This document shows positions 5,400 through 5,736 of a DNA stretch of 5,736 bases, piece by piece (position 1 is the first letter of the stretch; the number at the start of each line of letters is the position of its first letter). Position numbers and translations under genes: made by a program. A model generated the notes under the pieces. The model saw only the letters and a list, made by a program, of their open reading frames with translations. It did no database searches and was not told the DNA's origin. Source of the DNA: Oscillospiraceae bacterium (GTDB taxonomy: Bacteria; Bacillota; Clostridia; Oscillospirales; CAG-272); contig WQSD01000094.1 of NCBI GenBank assembly GCA_009788105.1, forward strand, positions 1 through 5,736. Reading direction: 5' to 3'.

Positions 5400-5736
5400 T
5401 CATTTTTTTATTTCTCGTTCTGCTTGACTTGCTCGCAAGTATACAGGGGCGAGGGTGGCATCGCTATAGTCCGCGTTTGGGGCGGCGGTATATTCCTCAA
5501 GTGCCACCCGTGCCACCGAATAGGCGGAGTTTGACATCAGCAGGGGTGGCATAAAGGCGGCATTGGGCAAGCCCAGTTCGACGGCAATGTGGCTTCCGTC
5601 ACCACAGAAGTAGACTGGAGCGAAGTATTCCGCCAGTTCCGCCGCCAACGCCTCTGGGGTAATCAGGCGGTCAGGGGAAAGCCGTGTCATCTTGCCGCCA
5701 TCTGCTCGGAAAAGGGCATTGTACAGCTGTCCACGC
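5400..5736 (-). CDS. tsaB: TsaB, tRNA threonylcarbamoyladenosine biosynthesis protein, C-terminal part (starts beyond right edge)
   Basis: The visible 111 residues are the C-terminal half of TsaB (YeaZ). TsaB is a non-catalytic ASKHA-fold partner of TsaD and TsaE in making N6-threonylcarbamoyladenosine at position 37 of ANN-decoding tRNAs in the cytoplasm. The reading frame continues without a stop to the window edge. It begins RGQLYNALFRADGGK, matching the conserved TsaB 'ARRGEVY-AL' segment, then LSPDRLITPEALAAEL, a CGDGS turn, and ends APVYLRASQAERE, matching the family's hallmark C-terminus. An internal ATG at 5690 is therefore not the start. The segment is richer in G+C than the genes to the left. 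In Clostridia tsaB usually sits with tsaE, rimI or tsaD; here the next gene downstream is the FKBP-like lipoprotein, whose ribosome binding site fills the 12-base gap. Confidence 0.92.
   Translation of the reverse strand, partial: RGQLYNALFRADGGKMTRLSPDRLITPEALAAELAEYFAPVYFCGDGSHIAVELGLPNAAFMPPLLMSNSAYSVARVALEEYTAAPNADYSDATLAPVYLRASQAEREIKK

Noticed and set aside
5691..5736. ATG at 5690 as the true start of the right-edge gene
   Set aside because: The codons upstream to the window edge read in frame as conserved TsaB sequence, so the gene continues beyond the window.

Overview
All recognisable genes in this 5.7 kb window lie on the minus strand, so transcription runs from high to low coordinates. 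The gene content suggests a low-to-medium GC anaerobic Bacillota, most likely a member of the Clostridia. The evidence is an ECF-type vitamin transporter S component, a lipoprotein with a Gram-positive style lipobox, strong AGGAG ribosome binding sites, TTG start use and a sigma-A type promoter (TTGACT, 17 bases, TATAAT). The genus cannot be fixed from the sequence.

In transcription order: (1) the 3' end of tsaB (tRNA t6A37 biosynthesis) enters from the right edge. (2) Twelve bases later comes a 441-residue lipoprotein with FKBP/trigger-factor-like folding domains, probably translated from the same mRNA. (3) A near-consensus promoter starts a separate unit for a 105-residue conserved protein of unknown function, after a leader of about 110 bases that can fold. 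(4) An intergenic region of about 290 bases holds a palindromic, MITE-like element of about 160 bp. It has 10-bp terminal inverted repeats, 11-bp flanking direct repeats and a central hairpin with a perfect 21-bp stem. (5) A 572-residue AMP-forming acyl-CoA synthetase follows, probably from its own promoter just downstream of that element. (6) After a 67-base gap holding a 14-bp stem-loop comes an ECF transporter S component. (7) A rho-independent-type hairpin closes that unit. (8) The first 275 residues of a Wzx-like polysaccharide flippase start at a TTG codon and run off the left edge.

The window joins housekeeping functions (tRNA modification, protein folding outside the membrane), lipid or carboxylate activation with vitamin-type uptake, and the edge of what may be a surface polysaccharide locus. 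The flippase region is visibly richer in A+T than the tsaB end. No RNA gene, CRISPR array, transposase or defence gene was found. The most unusual part is the palindromic element at about 3397-3576. The acyl-CoA synthetase/S-component pair and the two-module FKBP lipoprotein are next in interest.
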